Shown piece after piece: positions 25,408 through 46,371 of a stretch of DNA of 64,000 nucleotides. A program made the translations under genes and the position numbers. The DNA is from Gossypium raimondii (Eukaryota > Streptophyta > Magnoliopsida > Malvales > Malvaceae). The stretch covers positions 47,339,733 to 47,403,732 of the forward strand of contig NC_068571.1 in the NCBI RefSeq assembly GCF_025698545.1. Direction: 5' to 3'. The first letter of the stretch is position 1. Every line of letters begins with the position of its first letter. The notes under the pieces are model-generated. The model saw only the letters and a program-made list of their open reading frames with translations. It did not search any database and had not been told where the DNA came from.

Positions 25408-27291
25408 CTAAAATCGATGGTTCGATGGTGTTGTCCAGGGGGTATACCTCTGCGGAAGTCGACGCTCACGGTCTGGGCGACGACCAATATCCTCATCGTC
25501 CGTAGGTGGGGGCGTGGAAAACATAGAAGAAAGGTCCTGTGCCTCGTTCACCGCCGACGAACTTGAACCATAATGCTGCGGATACGCGTCGGACGGGCCG
25601 GGCATGCTGTACTGTGGCCGGGGGATCCAAACAGTTCAAACTCGTAGGCGTATTCGCCCTCTGTGAAGCTCGGATAATATTCATCGCCTACCAAATCCGG
25701 ACGATAGCCATGTGAATCCACATTTGACTGTGAATGTCCGGGATCTGGCTAGGGGTCCTGCTCAGGCTCTGTCAATTGAGGAGAATAATATGCCGTCGGA
25801 TCTGGATCTATCGGGCTCGAGATAGGTTGGATGCACCCAAACTGTCGGTTCTGTCAGTTGCGGAGAACAATATGCCGGTGCTTGATTCCCCAGTCCAATT
25901 GAACACTTCCTCTCTTTGTCAAGCCATGATCATCCTTCAACTGGGCCGACGGATTCGGGATAGGTTGGATGCACCCAAACTGCCGAAGCACGCGATCGCC
26001 GTGATACCACTCGATGACGTTGAAATTAATAATTGGTGTGTTAATGCATCATATGTGGGAATCAACGAGTGCGGACGAGGGTACGACATTTGTAATTTCC
26101 CGCCTCCGGTATGGCATCCATATAAACTGCATGAGTAATAACATTGTAACGAGTTAGACCGATAACATGTGATTAAGATATAAAAATAGAATAGATGTCA
26201 TGAATATTAGAATAGCAGCTTACCCCTTCCCGGGCATGCTGTTCAATCCTTATGTGGTATATCGGGACATCAGACGACTTCCCGATGCCAGGACGGGTCG
26301 TCCACCTACAAAAAATAGTATAGGGTTTAGGGTTGGTAACATTACTCAATATATTATGACTACAAATAATGACAATTTAGCGTCTTACCACCTGAGTGGC
26401 AGTGGATACAGATAGGGTTGGTGACTAACGCGTGCCAAAAATGGCATCCGATAAAACGCCCACGACTGTAGCAGTATGAGGCATCCGCCGATGTCTTTAA
26501 CCTACGGCTCTGTCGCCTGACAAAGCTCCCGGTAGAGCGTTGCTAGAACGGCGGAACCCCAGCTATACCGCCTAGCAGTGGAGAAATCAGCTAGCAGGGG
26601 TAGGTACGACAAATGTACACAGTCGCCGTTTGCATCAGGCATGAGTACTGTCCCTATCATATGCATGATGTACGCTCGGGCAACGCACATCAACTCACAT
26701 TCAGTGGCGGTCGCTGATAATTGTCTAATTTTGGCTTTTAGCCATGTAAATTTGATGCCGGAAAAATATTTGTCGCCGTCCTCTGGCGACTCTCCTAGGA
26801 GTTGATAGCAAACTGCAGCCGGATCGGTGAATGACGATACTTCCATTACGGGACTCCCGTTACGGGACTCCCGTCAATTGGGAGCCCCAGCTGCACTGCA
26901 ACATCCTCCAAGGTCACCGTGCACTCCCCGCACGGAAAATGGAAAGTATGGGTCTTCGGACGCCACCGCTCCACTAGCACAGATAATAAATCAAAGCGCA
27001 AGTCGGACGACTGGATTAATGCTACTGACCCAAATCCGGCTAGCTCCAGGTACGACAGCAATCGATCATCCGGAGCTTTCTTTAAAACACTCACGCAGCC
27101 CCTTAATACTCGGAACGAGTCCTGATAGTGTTAAATTACAGAAAAAATATTACGATAACATAATTTCTTTGTATATACTGCGTATATCCTTTTAAAATAA
27201 ATAGAACTCCTGATTAACAAATAATAAATCATACCGCGTTATTAGCCGCATCAGATATGTGTCTAATATTGCTTTGAATCAATCCAGCCAT
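25408..27291 (-). pseudogene. Plant mobile domain gene inside the MULE, decayed
   Basis: Reads convergently to the transposase. Exon 1 (27291-27235) encodes MAGLIQSNIRHISDAANNA. Exon 2 starts at 27121 and encodes VERWRPKTHTFHFPCGECTV, TLEDVAVQLGLPIDGSPV and SWGSAVLATLYRELC, typical of PF10536. Later exons run to a TAG at 25408-25410, ending with a Pro/Arg-rich tail (PQRYTPWTTPSNHRF). Lesions: a 14-bp tandem duplication at 26846-26873 that shifts the frame; a TAG at 26502-26504; further stops in the 3' half; and a duplicated 25-bp block (near 25835 and 25957) that suggests local rearrangement. It is clearly more diverged from the PMD gene at 3661-5595 than a recent duplicate would be. Function within the element is unknown. 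Confidence 0.85.
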
Positions 27292-28315
27292 TGCGATGCC
27301 TGCAAGTTGAAAAAATAGTTAGAAAAAAATTCTTACTTCGGCCATTTATTTGTATTTTTTTCTCCACATTTTATTCCTTTAAAAAATATCATAATTTCTA
27401 AATTTATAATTTTACATTATTCCGGTGCATAATGTTTGAAATTTATTAATCTAGTGTGTTATTTAAATTAATTTTCTGTAAAAATAATCCTTACCCCCGC
27501 CCTTTGCTCGTATTAATTTTACGTAAAAAATAACCATCACCCTTTTTTTTGCGGTGTTTTTTTGATATATTTTGGTAAATAAATATATATATTTTTGGTA
27601 AATAAAAAACTTATAACATTTTGGTTATTTTAATTTTTAATATATTTGTAAAACCCATTATTCGTAAATAAAAAATTTTATAATATTTTCGTTTTTTTCT
27701 AATATTTTGGTAAAAACCGAAATAAACCCTTTCCTTGCCCTTTGGTCGTATTATTATTTTCCGATTTTATTACTTTCAAGAAAAACATATTATTTTCAGT
27801 ATTTTATTATTTTATATTATTTCAGTATATTTTGTTTCAATTATTTGTATAACTTATTTCTGAATTTTTTAAAAATTTACTAATACACTCTTACTTCGCC
27901 ATTTGTTTGTATTTTTTCCGTATTTTATTATTTTAAAAATATCGTAATTTTTATTTTATAATTTTATATTATTTCAATTTATTATGTTTAAAATTTATTA
28001 CATGTACACTTTTCGCATTTTATTATTTTCGATAAATATACAATTCCCATTTTTCTTTTCGTATTTTATGTTTTCTTAAACATACTTCTTTGTCATTTTT
28101 CTTTTAATGCTATTTTCCTAAAATTTAAATTTCAAATTCTTAAGTAAATTTCATAAAAATCCCTATTCAACATACAATGTACATACCATTATTTTTCATT
28201 CTAAATATATTTCATAAAATATATATGCTAAACAAAATAATAAAATAACTATAATGTACGTAATATAAATTTTAAACACACAAATATTAAAAAAATTAAA
28301 TTTATAAAAAATACC

Positions 28316-28508
28316 TTTTCTTTTCTTTTTTTTTCCTTCCTTCCTTCTTCTTCTTCTTCTTTTTTCTTCTCTTTCTTTTCTTTCCTTCTTTCTTTCTTTT
28401 TTCTTCTCCTTTCCTTTTCTTTTTCTTTCTTTCTTTCTTTTTTTCTCTTCTCCTTTCCTTTTCTTTCATTCTTTTTCTTTCTTTCTTTCTTTCTTTCTTT
28501 CTTTCCCT
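28316..28508. repeat. Polypyrimidine (CTTT/CTTCC) tract
   Basis: Almost uninterrupted C/T on the plus strand, immediately inside the right TIR. The opposite strand gives a long Lys/Glu-rich open frame that I regard as an artefact of the tract. Confidence 0.93.
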
Positions 28509-28546
28509 CTCCTTCTGGTCCCCCCACCACCGACCCCCCTAATAAA

Positions 28547-28792
28547 CATTGGTGCCGCCAATGGTATTGGCACCATTGGTGCTGCCAATGGCTTTGGCAC
28601 CTTTGGTGCCGCCAATCCCATTGGCGTGACCAATGTACACCCGTCACATCGGTTAGATTTTTTTCAGGTTTTTTTTTGTTTTGTTTTTTTATATATTTTA
28701 GTAAATAAAAATATATATATATTGGTAAATAAAAAAAGTTATAATATTTTGATAATTTTTTATTTTTGTTATAATATTTTAGTAAATATCCC
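28547..28792 (-). repeat. Right TIR of the MULE
   Basis: Inverted partner of 21555-21799, with the same GGCACCAATGGTGCC-type palindromes and the same GTACACCCGTCACATCGGT block. Differences from the left TIR are few single-base changes and small indels. It is followed by the second CTCTTTATC target copy. Confidence 0.92.
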
Positions 28793-28801
28793 CTCTTTAT
28801 C

Positions 28802-31026
28802 TTTTGAAAGCTAAGATAGAGCCACTAATTTTCCCTTAAAATATTTACACTTATGAAAACTCTCACGAACGAGAATACTAGTTTAGCAAACTTAGATTGA
28901 CTTATCGAATGTGCAGATTAGCAAGTTAAGCTCTCTTAATTATAAATAAACACTTGAATAAATACATAAAACTCTACCCGACAAGTATTTATGTACCATG
29001 TGTGAATATGAGAAGAATAAATATTGAAATATAAGCATAAGCTTTTTATCTTTGAAACTTGTCTCTTGTCTTGTTTGGAATATATGGAGTAGAGGTGCTC
29101 ATGGATTAGGTTTGAGCTTAAAATTTTCAACTTAGTTCAAGTCAATTATTTAAAAATAATAAAATAATTTTAAACAAATTTATATTAATATTACTATAAA
29201 AATTTATAATTAAATTAAAATTAAAATATGTTTATTATTTTTGAACAAATGAAACAAACTATTCGAATAAATTTAGATCGGTTGGACTTGAATGTTTTTT
29301 CAAAATTCGATATTGATCCGACCCATTAACATGTTTAGTACAAAATTGTATTTAAGGTTGTTGGATAGAGTAAATAATCTAGTTTAGCATAATTTGAGTT
29401 GTTATATTAATATTGATTTTTTTCTTTATTTCCCAACTTGGAGACTTATAAGTAGGAGATAAAAAAAAGAGTTAAAATATGTTAAAAGTTGTTAACATTA
29501 TTAATTTTTAAAGTTATTAGTGTAATATTTTGAAATTAAAAAGAAAAGTTCACATAATAGTCATGTAATAAGAAAATGAAATTGTAATAAATTTAATAAA
29601 AGAAATTTATCTGTAGTAACATGTCCACGTTCATTTTAAATTTAAAAGTAGATGAACTAAATTCTTTAAAATAAAAGTAGGGAGACTAAATTTTAAATAT
29701 ATATAGAGTAAATGAACTTAGAGCATATTTTAACCATAGAAAAGTTTCCATGAAATAATGGTTAGATTATAATCTTTCATCCCTACCATTATTAATTGAG
29801 TTAGTATTTGATACACTAGAAGTTAATTTTTTTATTCCACAGTCAACCTTAAACAACTATCATGTATCTTTTTTTAATATTTATTTTAAATATTTTATTA
29901 CAGTTTATAAGATAATTGTTGACCGCTTAACCTCGCTTGTAGAGTATACAAAACAAATATTTTCCCATATTAATTTGCATAATCTAATTTGTCAATAAAT
30001 TGACTTCTTTTCTAGAACGCGGCCCTTTGACTTTTCTTAACTAAAATTTTATTTAAATTTAAAATCAATTGGAATCCTTATTAAAAAAAATCAATTGGAT
30101 TCGGATTGATCTTATCTTGTATTTTAACAAATTTAACTTTTAAGGCCAATAATGGATGTATAACAAACTAAGAAATAAAATAGTCCAAGACTAAGTTGAT
30201 TTTTTAAAACGATAATTTAAAAAAAAGAATATTATTTTGATAACCACAATTTCACTTCTTTTAACCATATATAGAATTTTGGATAAATCTCAAATTTAAG
30301 CATGAATTTTGAATTTGGGCAAATTTATTAATACAATTATCGACTTAGTACCATTTTAAATATATATTGCAATACCAATAATTATATATCTAATATAAAA
30401 TAAATTGATGTATTTATTCCTTTAAATGTGTACAATTGAATAAAATTAAAGTTTTATGCATGTATTTGAACCACAATCAAAGTTCTATGCGCATAATTAC
30501 ACCACATCAAAGTTCATGTATCAAATTATACCTTAGATCGAAGTTAATCTATTTTTTTTCTTTAAAGTCATAGTGGGTGGCTCAAGTAATTTTTTTAGAG
30601 GTGTTAATGATTTAAAAGAAAGATCAAATTATACAAAATTGAAACAGATGAGTTACATTTTGCAAACTTAAAAGTTGGGCCAGTTTTATTTTGATATTAA
30701 TAATGATTCATTTTTATTTTTGAATGGGCCTAAGACCGGGTTGAGAATGATGAGATGGGACGGGCCTTAAAACCAACACCTTTCAAATATAACCAATCCT
30801 TCCATAAAATGAGAACATCCTTAACCATCAGGAGTTTTAATTTATCCTTATTCCCAAAAGGGCCCAATTTGAAGTTCCACGAAACCGAGATAGCTTAGAA
30901 GTTGGAAAAACAGTGAATTTTCCGGGAAAATTTTTCACTTTTTTCCTTTTTTGCAGAGAAGAATTAAAAGTTAAAGCTTTAATTCTCCCATTCGAGAGAG
31001 AAGAAGACGAGGACTGAAGATTAGAG
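28802..31026. other. Repeat-rich intergenic region upstream of the C2H2 gene
   Basis: No gene supported. It contains a GGTTAAAATATGCT-family copy (29470-29735), diverged copies of a 'gcttgagctcgaac'-type AT-rich repeat (29090-29350), and then plainer sequence leading into the C2H2 gene leader. The 5' UTR probably starts around 30850-31000, with its pyrimidine-rich CTTTTTTCC stretch. Confidence 0.5.
29470..29735. repeat. TIR element, GGTTAAAATATGCT family, copy 3
   Basis: Begins AGTTAAAATATGTT and ends GAGCATATTTTAACC, with CTAAATTC and GTAGATGAACTAAATTC-type phrases inside. Shorter than copies 1 and 2, so internally deleted. Confidence 0.5.
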
Positions 31027-34000
31027 ATGGGAAGAGCCAAAGCAATAACTTCAATTATTCTCATTCAATTTATATTGCTGCATGTCACAAAATCCCAGGT
31101 TTTTTTTTTTTAATTTCTCATTTTGATTAGAAATATCTCATATTTACTCCAGTAATTTAATCTAATGCCTTTTTTAAATTTCAGTTCCTTTTGCTATATT
31201 TCATATCGGTTTCCACTTAATTTCTTTTTTACATTCCTTAATCCAATTTAGTTGGTACTTACATATAAGTTAGGTTATATGAACTCTTCATTTTCTTGAA
31301 TGTATCAGTGCTTCGTATATATGGATATTGATAGAAAGCTATGATCCTCCAAATATATGGAAAAAATCGAGTATATTCATGTCGGTTGTATATTGTATAT
31401 TCGAGATCATTAGTTCAGTTAATTAGATTAGTTGTGTGTGTGTGTGAGTGTGTGTATATTTATATATACATATATATATATCCTAACTATCAAAGGGCCA
31501 TTTTTGTTAACAAGAAAATTTTTATATGAAGATATGCGTGATTCATTTCTCTGTATGTCTCCGAAGTCTGGAGTTCAATGCTTAGTTCTGGGACAGTGTT
31601 TGCTTGTATTTGTATTTGCGTTCTTGAAATCAGGGGCGAAGCCTAGAAATTTTTTCTAGGGGGCCAAAGTTAAATATAAATTATATGAGAGCTAAAATGT
31701 AATTTTATCATTGTATTAGCTTATAATTTTACTGTTTTTTTATGAGGATTAAATCATAATTTTATTATTTTTGGGAGCCAAAGTGCAAATTTACCATATA
31801 TCAACTTAAATTTAGAGAATTTAAAGGGCTTAAAGGGAAAATTTTTCATTTTCCCTGCCAGCCTCAGCACCCCCTCTCCCCCCGTTCCGCCCCTTCTTGA
31901 AATGAAAACATCAGAATATGTTAAGATGCACCGTTTTGCCAACCTGACCTTTTTTGTTTTCTCTTCTGTTATTGTTATGCAGCAAGGCTTTGAAGAATCT
32001 TCGGCTGCGAGGTAATGCTGTTTTGAACTTGTTCCAGTTGGGGAGATGGGAGTTTGTGTTGACTCGTACTTGGTTGCCTTTTTTTGTGATGACTAGTGAT
32101 CATGGGTGTTGGAAAAAAATGTGGTGTCTTCTTTCATGAAGTTCTGCTGATGATATCATCATTATCCTTATTCTTTAGGACTCTTAAGCAGGAATCGCAT
32201 GATACTCATGAAGTACATTGTTCCAGAGAAAGAAGTAGGGCAGCCTGGCAGATTATAGATGATGTAAGAACAAAATGACTCTTTTAGGCTGATGAGGAGT
32301 ACTTATTTCATTTAGATGTTCTGCGTCGTGCTAATGAAAATGTTCTTCATGTTCACCTTGTAGTATTTGATGCCATTCGTTGAAGAAGAAGGGTATCAGA
32401 TTTCAACTGACTGTAGGCTTCATCCAGACAATGATCTTTTTAGGGATCAAGAGCGACACAAGATTCATTTGGATGTAAACGAGTGGCGGTGTGGATATTG
32501 TAAGAAAAGCTTTCGTGCTGAAAGATTTCTTGACCAGCATTTTGACAACAGGCACTACAATCTTCTAAATGTTGTATGTTAGACTCCTGTTCCTTTTCTT
32601 GCAACGAATGTTAGGCATTTTTCTTGTGCCATAACATAAAGTGCTTACTTTTCTGTCATTCTGTGATGTCAAGTTATATATCATTTCCAAATTATGGTAA
32701 TCCTCTGTATTATCTTGTGCTTTGTTTCTTTCGCTAATGCTTCTACAGGTAAAAGTAACATGGAGGCCCTTGTCCTAGGAGCGGGATTGCATTTTTTTGC
32801 CCCCTTTACTAAAAAATGGGCAAACTAGTCCCTATACATTAGATTAAAGAGCAAATTGGTCATTTCTGTTAAAAATTTCATCCTTTTTTACTGTTAAAAA
32901 TTAGCATGGTTGACAGAATAAATAGATAGTGGCATGTGACATGCCACATGTACGTCATATTGATGCATAGGGACCAATTTTTAACAACAAAAATGGATGA
33001 AATTTTTAACAAGAGGACCAGTTTGCTCTTTGATCTAATTTACAGGGGCTAATTTGTCCATTTTTTTTAGTAGAGGGGGTAAAATGCAATCTAACTCTTA
33101 GTACAGGGGCCTCCATGGTACTTTTACCTGCTTCTGCACTACATTTCTTGACGTGAATAGCATTACATATTAAATTGTTTGGTAAACATCATTCATTTAG
33201 GGTGTCAATATCTCTCTAATCTTCATAAACAAATTATGGTTCATTTTTACATTGCTGACAAAGCTTAACCGATCAATTCAGAATCAAAGTAAGTGCTTGG
33301 CTGACTTATGTGGAGCATTGCATTGTGACTTTGTGATAAATTCCAATTTGCTCAAGGCCAAGTGCAATCCTGCTGCTGCAGCGAGGAACCGCCATCTTTG
33401 TGAGGTTGTTTCTAATTATTGTAATTTCATAATTTGTTGATTCCAATGTTCTGGCTCGTTTACATCTATTCTTTCATGTGAGCAGAGTCTTGCCAATAGC
33501 TGTTTTCCTATTAGTCAGGGTCCATCTGCCAGACGCCTCCATGGTATATAAATATGCCTTTTCATATATCCAGAGTTCTGTTATTTAAAAACTGATAATG
33601 TTGTAGTGACATGAATATCTTTCACTTAAAATGAGGTACGGTCATACTATTGCTAATATCTCTTACTTTTATTTGCATTGTCCCTTGAAGAATTGTTTCT
33701 GCGCCAATTTTGTGATGCTCACACTTGCTCTGGAAAAGCAAAACCTTTCCCTAGAGGAGGAAAGGTAAGCTTATTTTTTAAATCGTAATTGGTTTAGTTT
33801 GGAGTTGGGTTAAAAGTTGAACTTTGCATGGATGAATAGGGTTCAATTTTTGGTGAATATACTTGAGAGGTCTTTCTCTTATAGGGACCTAATTAAATTA
33901 ATCCCTCTACTATTAAATGAATCAATTTAGTCCCTGTACTATTAAAAAGAATCAAATAAGCACAAATTGGAATAGAGCTAACATTTACTGTTTAAAAAAA

Positions 34001-34766
34001 TATCATTTTCTGTTTAACAGGGTAATATTTGTTAAAGTTTTATGGTCCTGTAAATGAAAATTTTGTTTGGAATTGAGCTGCAATTGAAAAAATAATTTTC
34101 AAGATATTTTCATATAGTAAATGTTAACTCTGTTACAATTTGGACTTATTTGATTCTTTTAATATAGTATAGGACTAAATTGATTCATTTAATAACCGGG
34201 GGACTAATTTGATCCGGTCCCTATAATATAGGGACCTCCCAAGTACTTTAACCTTCGCTTTTTTATTTATCATAAATCCCATTATGCTGCCTAGATTAAT
34301 AGCCTTGTGTTTTAGGATATCCGCAAAAACTCCAATAAATTCAAAGATCAACTACGTGTGACTATTAAAGTGTAATACTAAATTTTCAGAACGTCATTTT
34401 CGGAAACTTCTCGTTATCATTTATTCAAAATGATGTAGAAGTCCTTTTAACTTATTTATACTATTGACGAAATATGATTTAACATTTGAAATTGCTTTTG
34501 TTGTTTCAGAAGCAAACAAATTTACTCTACATGGCTACGTCAATACTACTTATGATGCTGCTTCCTCTTTTCTATCTTCTTTATTATTTATATCAAAGGT
34601 AATATATATACATACACTCACACAAAACGAAACTCCCAAGATTTCTGCTTGACTGAGTGTATGCAACAATATTTATGACTTTTATTTATTTTGCAGAGAC
34701 ATGAAGCAAGAAACCCAAGTGCTAAGACGAGTGTCACAAGTTGGACGGAAAGCAAAACCTTCATAG
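31027..34766 (+). CDS. Secretory-pathway C2H2 zinc finger protein with C-terminal membrane anchor
   Basis: Nine exons: 31027-31098, 31983-32011, 32179-32263, 32364-32573, 33282-33404, 33486-33543, 33691-33764, 34510-34598 and 34697-34766. All junctions are GT-AG and in frame, giving 269 residues. It opens with a hydrophobic signal-peptide-like stretch (AITSIILIQFILLHV, about residues 6-20). The middle holds one C-x2-C-x12-H-x4-H finger (C105, C108, H121, H126) followed by several Cys pairs (CLADLCGALHC, FCDAHTC). A hydrophobic span at about 222-245 (LLYMATSILLMMLLPLFYLL) is followed by a short basic tail. The layout predicts a lumenal or extracytoplasmic zinc module with a cytosolic tail, unusual for a C2H2 protein. 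I do not recognise a named gene. Introns carry a MITE and a degenerate repeat. The 3' end beyond the stop is unclear; a 3' UTR intron is possible. Confidence 0.85.
31627..31895. repeat. Dispersed GGGGCGAAGCC-type repeat in C2H2 intron 1
   Basis: Begins AGGGGCGAAGCCTAGAAATTTTT and ends CCCCGTTCCGCCCC. Same family as 18646-18895. Lies within the 884-bp first intron. Confidence 0.6.
32748..33128. mobile_element. MITE (GGTAAAAGTACC family) in C2H2 intron 4
   Basis: The best-preserved copy of the family: 381 bp, starting GGTAAAAGTAACATGGAGGCC and ending with its inverse GGCCTCCATGGTACTTTTACC. It is flanked by TGCTTCTACA (32738-32747) and TGCTTCTGCA (33129-33138), a target duplication with one change. 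The arms contain TGGGCAAACTAGTCCC, AGATTAAAGAGCAAATTGG and their inverses. Non-coding. Confidence 0.88.
33866..34250. repeat. TIR element in C2H2 intron 7
   Basis: The left arm (GAGAGGTCT, ATAGGGACCTAATTAAATTA, AATGAATCAATTTAGTCC) is inverted at the right end (GGACTAAATTGATTCATTTAA, GGGACCTCCC). About 385 bp, non-coding, ends approximate. Confidence 0.6.
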
Positions 34767-34926
34767 TTGGTAATTTTCTTTTGCATTTTGCTTTTGAACT
34801 TTATTAATCAGTTGTTGCGGTAGATTAATACCAATGGCACCAGATTTGCATATTAAACTTCTGATACAACTCTCCACTTTTCGGTTAGCAACGTGTGATT
34901 TGAACAGCTTCCAAGTTTTCTTGGGG

Positions 34927-35412
34927 GGCATAAAAATAAATTTAGTCCCTAACATTTATCCATTTTGTCAGTTTGACCTCTATTCTCTTTTTTAAGATCA
35001 TTTTGGCTATCAACCTTCAAATTTTAGTTAAATTGCTTTCTTTTAGATGAAAATATTAACTAAACCATTAAATTTTAACGGCACTGAACCACTCGTGTGG
35101 TAGTCCATATATATTTCACTGTTAACACAGATAATTTTTCTAAAAACTTTTATGAACTTTTTTGAAATTTGGTGAAATTTTAAAATTTTATTATTAATTT
35201 TTTTTTTGAATTTTTATGAATTATACATGGACTACCATGCAGGTAGCCACATCAGTGCCACTAAAATTTTAATGGTTCAGTTAACTTTTACATCTAAAAG
35301 AAAGCAATTTGACTAAATTTTAAAATTTGAGAGCCAAAGTGATCCAAAAACAAAAGAATTAGGGTTAAAGTGACAAAAGAGGTAAACGTTAAAAGCTAAA
35401 TTTATTATTATG
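34927..35412. repeat. TIR element just downstream of the C2H2 gene
   Basis: The arms, AATAAATTTAGTCCCTAAC to GTTTGACC on the left, are inverted as GGTTAAAGTGACAAAAGAGG to GCTAAATTTATTATTATG on the right. Inner phrases (TTTAGATGAAAATATTAAC, TGGTAGTCCAT, TTTAACGGCACTG) are also inverted. It begins about 160 bp after the stop codon and may lie in the 3' UTR or its intron. Confidence 0.6.
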
Positions 35413-35419
35413 CCTTTAT

Positions 35420-37200
35420 TTTTTGGGGTCTAAGATCCCCCAATATGGGAAGGTACATTAGGCCTCGACTATTCTAGAGCCTGTCTACCCCAAATGGGGG
35501 AAAACTTAGGAAATTCTACCATGAGCTTCACTAAAAAAAGCTTAGGAAAAGTTTTTACTAAAATATTTAACGATTTATCAATATTTCTAAGGATTTACTT
35601 TTCCTAAGTTTTTTAGTGAAGCTCATGGTGGAAAGAGGGATCGAGCTTTTTGTCACTTGAACCAACAAAGCATTGGTTTCTAAGGGTTTGATTTTGCATA
35701 TCTTGTTTTTGACATTCATGTCGGTGGGGAGAAAAGTTTGGTTTAAAAGGAACTCCATTAATTAAATATGAAAGGTGGTGTGGGTGGGGCTATATATATG
35801 TATATGAATATTGGTTAGAAAACAATCAGAGGCTGTTTTCACTCCCTGTTATCCAAATAAAAGGAGTACAAGAGCTGTTTAGTATTAGTTTAGCTCATTA
35901 TCTTGTGCTTAACAAATTGTTGCCATAATTTAATCGGTTTAGCTTATGCTTGGCAGGTAACTTGTATTATAACTGTTTCAAACCTATCTTGACCGTCCCC
36001 TTAACTTTCCTTCGCTTTTGGTTGCAGTGAGGAAGATGATAAAACGATGAATATTGCTTCCTCCGAGTTTTGCCCTTAACTTCATTATAGCTTCGAGTCA
36101 GAAAGTTGAAAAACAATGTGTTTGCGTCCTTTGAATGGCACGGACATTTCAGTGGCATGAATGCCGATGCCAATGCCTCTTGATACTGACGTTATGTTTT
36201 TGATGATGGCAGCAAACAGGTGTTGTACAATCTGATGGAATGAGTTAACTGAACTTATATCATTTGAATCGCTTCGAGACTGTTGTATACTGCAACGCTT
36301 GGACTATGGTTAGTTCTATAAGGGTTATAAGGAGTTTCTGAATAGAGATTAATAGTGTTTTGGAACTGCAATTCAACCTTGACTTTTGGACGTTATTGAT
36401 TCAAGCCAATTTTTTTTCTTTCCTTTTTTCAAGTCCATTCAGGTTAGAGAATATAAGCAGATACTAATCCATGTATTTGTATCGTCTTTGTATTAATTTT
36501 TCATGTCATAATCGTGTTTAAAATATTCAAATCATCGAGCTTAATATTTTGCTTTCTTTTACTTAAGGTTTCCGTTGATGGTTGAGAGAATTAGACCTAT
36601 TAATTGGATTAGATAGTTGTCTGAGAAGAAAACAAACTCAGAAACATGATTCAAAATCATTATATAACATATTTTAGTATTAAATTTAAATAAAGAAAAT
36701 TCTGAATAATTTGACTCAAATTTACACGTGGCTAAAATGTGTTATTAGTTCTTGTAGTTTGATAAATTTGAAATTTAATCACTGGAAATTTAAATATAAT
36801 CATAAATATTTTTCATCAAAATTTATTAATTTAGATTACCCACACGTGACATATGATTGATGAAAATAAATATATTATATTGATAAAATTAACGAAAATT
36901 ATCAACAAAGACAATAATTTAACTAAAATATTTAACTTGTAAAAATATAGACTAAATCTCGATTCTATAAAATACAAAAGCTAACACCAGAATTTAACCT
37001 TTATAAAATCCTTATTTAGATTGCAATCGTGTCTACCAAATAATTTGATTGTTGAACAAGTATTACGTTTGAGATCAATCGATGAACTTAAAAGAAAATA
37101 ATTTAAACACAAAAATATTTCAACATGTAATATAGCATACAAAATTACAAATTGATATATGTTACTAGAATTTTACACAAGCATACAAAATTGGTGTTAC
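35420..37200. other. Intergenic region between C2H2 gene and ELP3
   Basis: No coding region supported. The 35800-36400 part is less AT-rich and could include a distal 3' UTR exon of the C2H2 gene (an acceptor-like GGTTGCAG at about 36020-36027). From 36735 to 36990 there is a decayed repeat of the GGTTAAAATATGCT type. Confidence 0.4.
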
Positions 37201-37218
37201 ATTCAAAATTAGGTTTTC

Positions 37219-45891
<8,673 letters not shown>

Positions 45892-46371
45892 TGTACTATG
45901 AAGGTAACTGAATTTTTGAAAATAATGCTCGACGCGAAGTAAAGAAAGGGGTTTTAACTCTATTAACCTCAACACGACAGCGTTTGCTATAACATCTGAC
46001 TTATATAATAGGTCAAATTCATGTTTTGCTCCCTCTATTGTGCTTACATTTTGGATTTATTTTGTATTGGATCCCTATTTTTATAATATCATAATTAATT
46101 CAAATTTGATAAAAACAGTAATTAATTCAAATAACTAATATCATTAATTATTCTAATTAAAATTCAAAAATAATTCTTTTAAAGACACCTTTTCCAACAT
46201 AAAGAAAACCATTAAATATGATTAATTAAAATATAACTTTTAAAAAAATTCATATCAACATTTTTAATTAATAAAATTATTTTGATTCAATCTTCTTGTC
46301 TACGAGTAATTAGATTTAACTAATGATATAAGAGTATAAAATCAAGGGTAGACACCGCTTAGAAAAATTAT

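Noticed and set aside
28249..28647. 132-residue open frame on the minus strand, rich in Lys/Glu
   Set aside because: It is a translation of the CTTT/CTTCC tract and the TIR. No family resemblance, and the composition is explained by the low-complexity DNA.
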